Positions 5,287 to 6,660 of a stretch of DNA of 6,660 bases are shown one piece after another (within the stretch, counting starts at the first letter, position 1; each line of letters begins with the position of its first letter). The translations under genes and the position numbers were made by a program. A model generated the notes under the pieces. It searched no databases. It saw only the letters and a program-made list of their open reading frames with translations, and was not told where the DNA came from. The DNA is from Planctomycetaceae bacterium (lineage in GTDB: Bacteria > Planctomycetota > Planctomycetia > Pirellulales > Thermoguttaceae). The stretch covers positions 1 to 6,660 of the forward strand of contig DOEZ01000156.1 of NCBI GenBank assembly GCA_003532715.1. The letters run 5' to 3'.

Positions 5287-6615
5287 ATGAATCCGCACGT
5301 CGTTTTGCTGTCGATCCCCGGGCTGCGCGAGAAGGACGTGGCCGCGATGCCGAATCTCAAGGAGCTGACGGCCGGCGGCGAGATGGCCAGCCTCGTGCCC
5401 GGCTTCCCTTGCGTCACCTGTCCGGTGCAGGCGGCGATGACCACGGGCAAGCGTCCGCGCGATCACGGCATCGTCGCCAACGGGCACTACTGGCGCGATC
5501 GTCGCCGGGTCGAAATGTGGACCTCGCCGGCCGATTCGATCGAGTCGCCCCAGATTTGGGACGTTCTCGCGCAACATTCCCACGAGCTGACTTCGGCCGT
5601 CTGGTTCCCGCTGCACAGCAAGGGATGCGAGACCGACTACGTCTGCACGCCCGCGCCGATTCATAACCCCGACGCAACCGAGTCGCTTTGGTGCTACACG
5701 CGGCCGGCCGAGTTGTACGGGGTGCTGCGCGACCGGCTGGGCCATTTTCCGCTGCAACACTACTGGGGCCCGATGGCCAACGTGAAGGGAACGGCCTGGA
5801 TCGTCGATTCGGCCATTTATGCGGCCCAACAGTATCGGCCCAACTTCTTCTACATCTACTTGCCAAATCTCGACTATGCCGCGCAGCGAACCGGCCCCGA
5901 CGGCGAAGCAGCCGTCCGCGCGGTGGCCGAGCTCGACGAGCAGATCGGCCGGTTGGCTGAAGGACTCAAGGCGGCCTACGCCGACGTGGGGCTAGTGTGG
6001 CTCGTGGCCGGCGAGTACGCCATCACGCCGGTCGATCATACGGCGTTTCCGAACCGCATTTTGCGTGTCGCCGGGCTGTTGAAGGCCGTCGACACGCCGG
6101 AAGGCGAAATGATCGACTTCCAGCAGAGCCGCGCCTTCGCGATGGTCGATCATCAGCTTTCGCACGTCTACGTGAACGACGCCGATCCGGCCACCATCGC
6201 CAAGGTGGCCGACATGTTTACCGGAATGCCGGGCATTGCCGACGTGCTGACCGGCCAGCGGCTGGCCCAGTACGACTTGAACCATCCCCGCTGTGGCGAG
6301 GTGGTGTTGGTATCGACCCCCAACAGTTGGCAGGCGTATTACTGGTGGCTCGACGACGATCGGGCCCCGACTTTCGCCCGCAAGGTTGACATCCACCGCA
6401 AGCCGGGTTATGATCCGGTCGAGTTGTTTTTTGATCCCGCCACGAAATCCATCCCCCTCGACGCGTCGTTGGTGCGAGGTTCGCACGGCGCGCCGGCCCA
6501 CCATCCCTCGCAAATGACCGTGCTGCTGTGCAATCGGCCGGGCCTGTTTCCCGGCACGATTGTGCGCGACACCGACGTGTTCGACGTCGTGCTACGATGC
6601 TTCGGCATGAAGTAA
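5287..6615 (+). CDS. Alkaline-phosphatase-superfamily protein (type I phosphodiesterase/nucleotide pyrophosphatase-like, ebo-cluster type)
   Basis: This 442-residue protein has no signal peptide and is probably cytosolic. It follows the type I phosphodiesterase layout. HVVLLSIPGLR (4-14) is the first strand, PCVTCPVQAAMTTGKRPRDHGIVAN (41-65) holds the candidate nucleophile Thr44, LPNLDYAAQRTGP (192-204) holds Asp196, and GSHG (398-401) holds His400. Such enzymes cleave phosphodiesters or pyrophosphates with two metal ions. Several canonical ligands differ: Pro11 for the first Asp, Gln200 for the His of DxxxH, and Glu243-Tyr244 for the Asp-His pair. The pattern of Trp/Tyr-rich segments (HYWRD, HYWGP, YYWWLDDDRAPTFARKVDIH, KPGYDPVELFFDP) resembles, from memory, the phosphodiesterase-like protein of ebo clusters, which also keeps few of these ligands. 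That comparison needs an alignment. The natural substrate is unknown. The gene has its own predicted promoter and stands 542 bp from the peptidase gene. No other ebo gene is visible, but the window ends 45 bp downstream. Confidence 0.85.
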   Translation: MNPHVVLLSIPGLREKDVAAMPNLKELTAGGEMASLVPGFPCVTCPVQAAMTTGKRPRDHGIVANGHYWRDRRRVEMWTSPADSIESPQIWDVLAQHSHELTSAVWFPLHSKGCETDYVCTPAPIHNPDATESLWCYTRPAELYGVLRDRLGHFPLQHYWGPMANVKGTAWIVDSAIYAAQQYRPNFFYIYLPNLDYAAQRTGPDGEAAVRAVAELDEQIGRLAEGLKAAYADVGLVWLVAGEYAITPVDHTAFPNRILRVAGLLKAVDTPEGEMIDFQQSRAFAMVDHQLSHVYVNDADPATIAKVADMFTGMPGIADVLTGQRLAQYDLNHPRCGEVVLVSTPNSWQAYYWWLDDDRAPTFARKVDIHRKPGYDPVELFFDPATKSIPLDASLVRGSHGAPAHHPSQMTVLLCNRPGLFPGTIVRDTDVFDVVLRCFGMK

Positions 6616-6635
6616 CGCCGCTCGCCGGATGGTTT

Positions 6636-6660
6636 ACCACGAAGAGCACGAAGGACACGA
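6636..6660. repeat. Start of a 9-bp CACGAAGxx tandem repeat, cut by the window end
   Basis: CACGAAGAG (6638-6646), CACGAAGGA (6647-6655) and CACGA (6656-6660) give a 9-base period right after TTTAC. Translated, this kind of array yields His-Glu-rich spurious peptides. I recall ACCACGAAGxxCACGAAGG arrays as frequent in planctomycete intergenic DNA. The true length cannot be seen. Confidence 0.6.

Overview
This GC-rich window carries three complete genes, all on the plus strand, separated by repeat-type intergenic DNA. It looks like a chromosomal fragment from the Planctomycetota, probably a Pirellulales-like lineage. The grounds are the GC-rich codon use, the secreted S9 peptidase of a type common in that phylum, and three intergenic motifs I recall from planctomycete genomes. 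Those motifs are the TTTCGC/GCGAAA palindrome at the left edge, the GGAGTGCGGCAATTCATTGCCGC hairpin in the middle, and the CACGAAGxx repeat at the right edge. The assignment rests on memory, not on a search.

Layout. Bases 1-91 are a small repeat element whose 15-bp ends are exact reverse complements of each other. Bases 119-1903 encode a 594-residue fusion of an N-terminal Cys-rich DUF116 domain with a C-terminal trans-isoprenyl diphosphate synthase. After a 60-bp gap, bases 1964-4744 encode a 926-residue exported serine peptidase of family S9 (prolyl oligopeptidase type) with a visible Ser-Asp-His triad. Bases 4745-5286 hold no gene I can support. They contain a 13-bp tandem duplication, at least six short hairpins, seven copies of CTTGC within 114 bp, and a good sigma70-type promoter (TTGTCT-17-TACAAT). 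Bases 5287-6615 encode a 442-residue alkaline-phosphatase-superfamily protein of the type I phosphodiesterase/nucleotide pyrophosphatase fold. It resembles, from memory, the subgroup found with ebo gene clusters. The last 25 bases begin a 9-bp tandem repeat that is cut by the window end.

How the genes fit together. The synthase fusion and the peptidase may share a transcript, since they have the same strand, a 60-bp gap and no convincing promoter or terminator between them. Their functions are not obviously linked. The phosphodiesterase-like gene appears to have its own promoter. The synthase makes a prenyl diphosphate, and ebo clusters contain a UbiA-type prenyltransferase, so a shared isoprenoid theme is possible but weakly supported.

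The points most worth a second look are the DUF116-prenyl synthase fusion, the phosphodiesterase-like protein that keeps its nucleophile Thr but has lost several canonical metal ligands, and the hairpin- and CTTGC-rich intergenic island.
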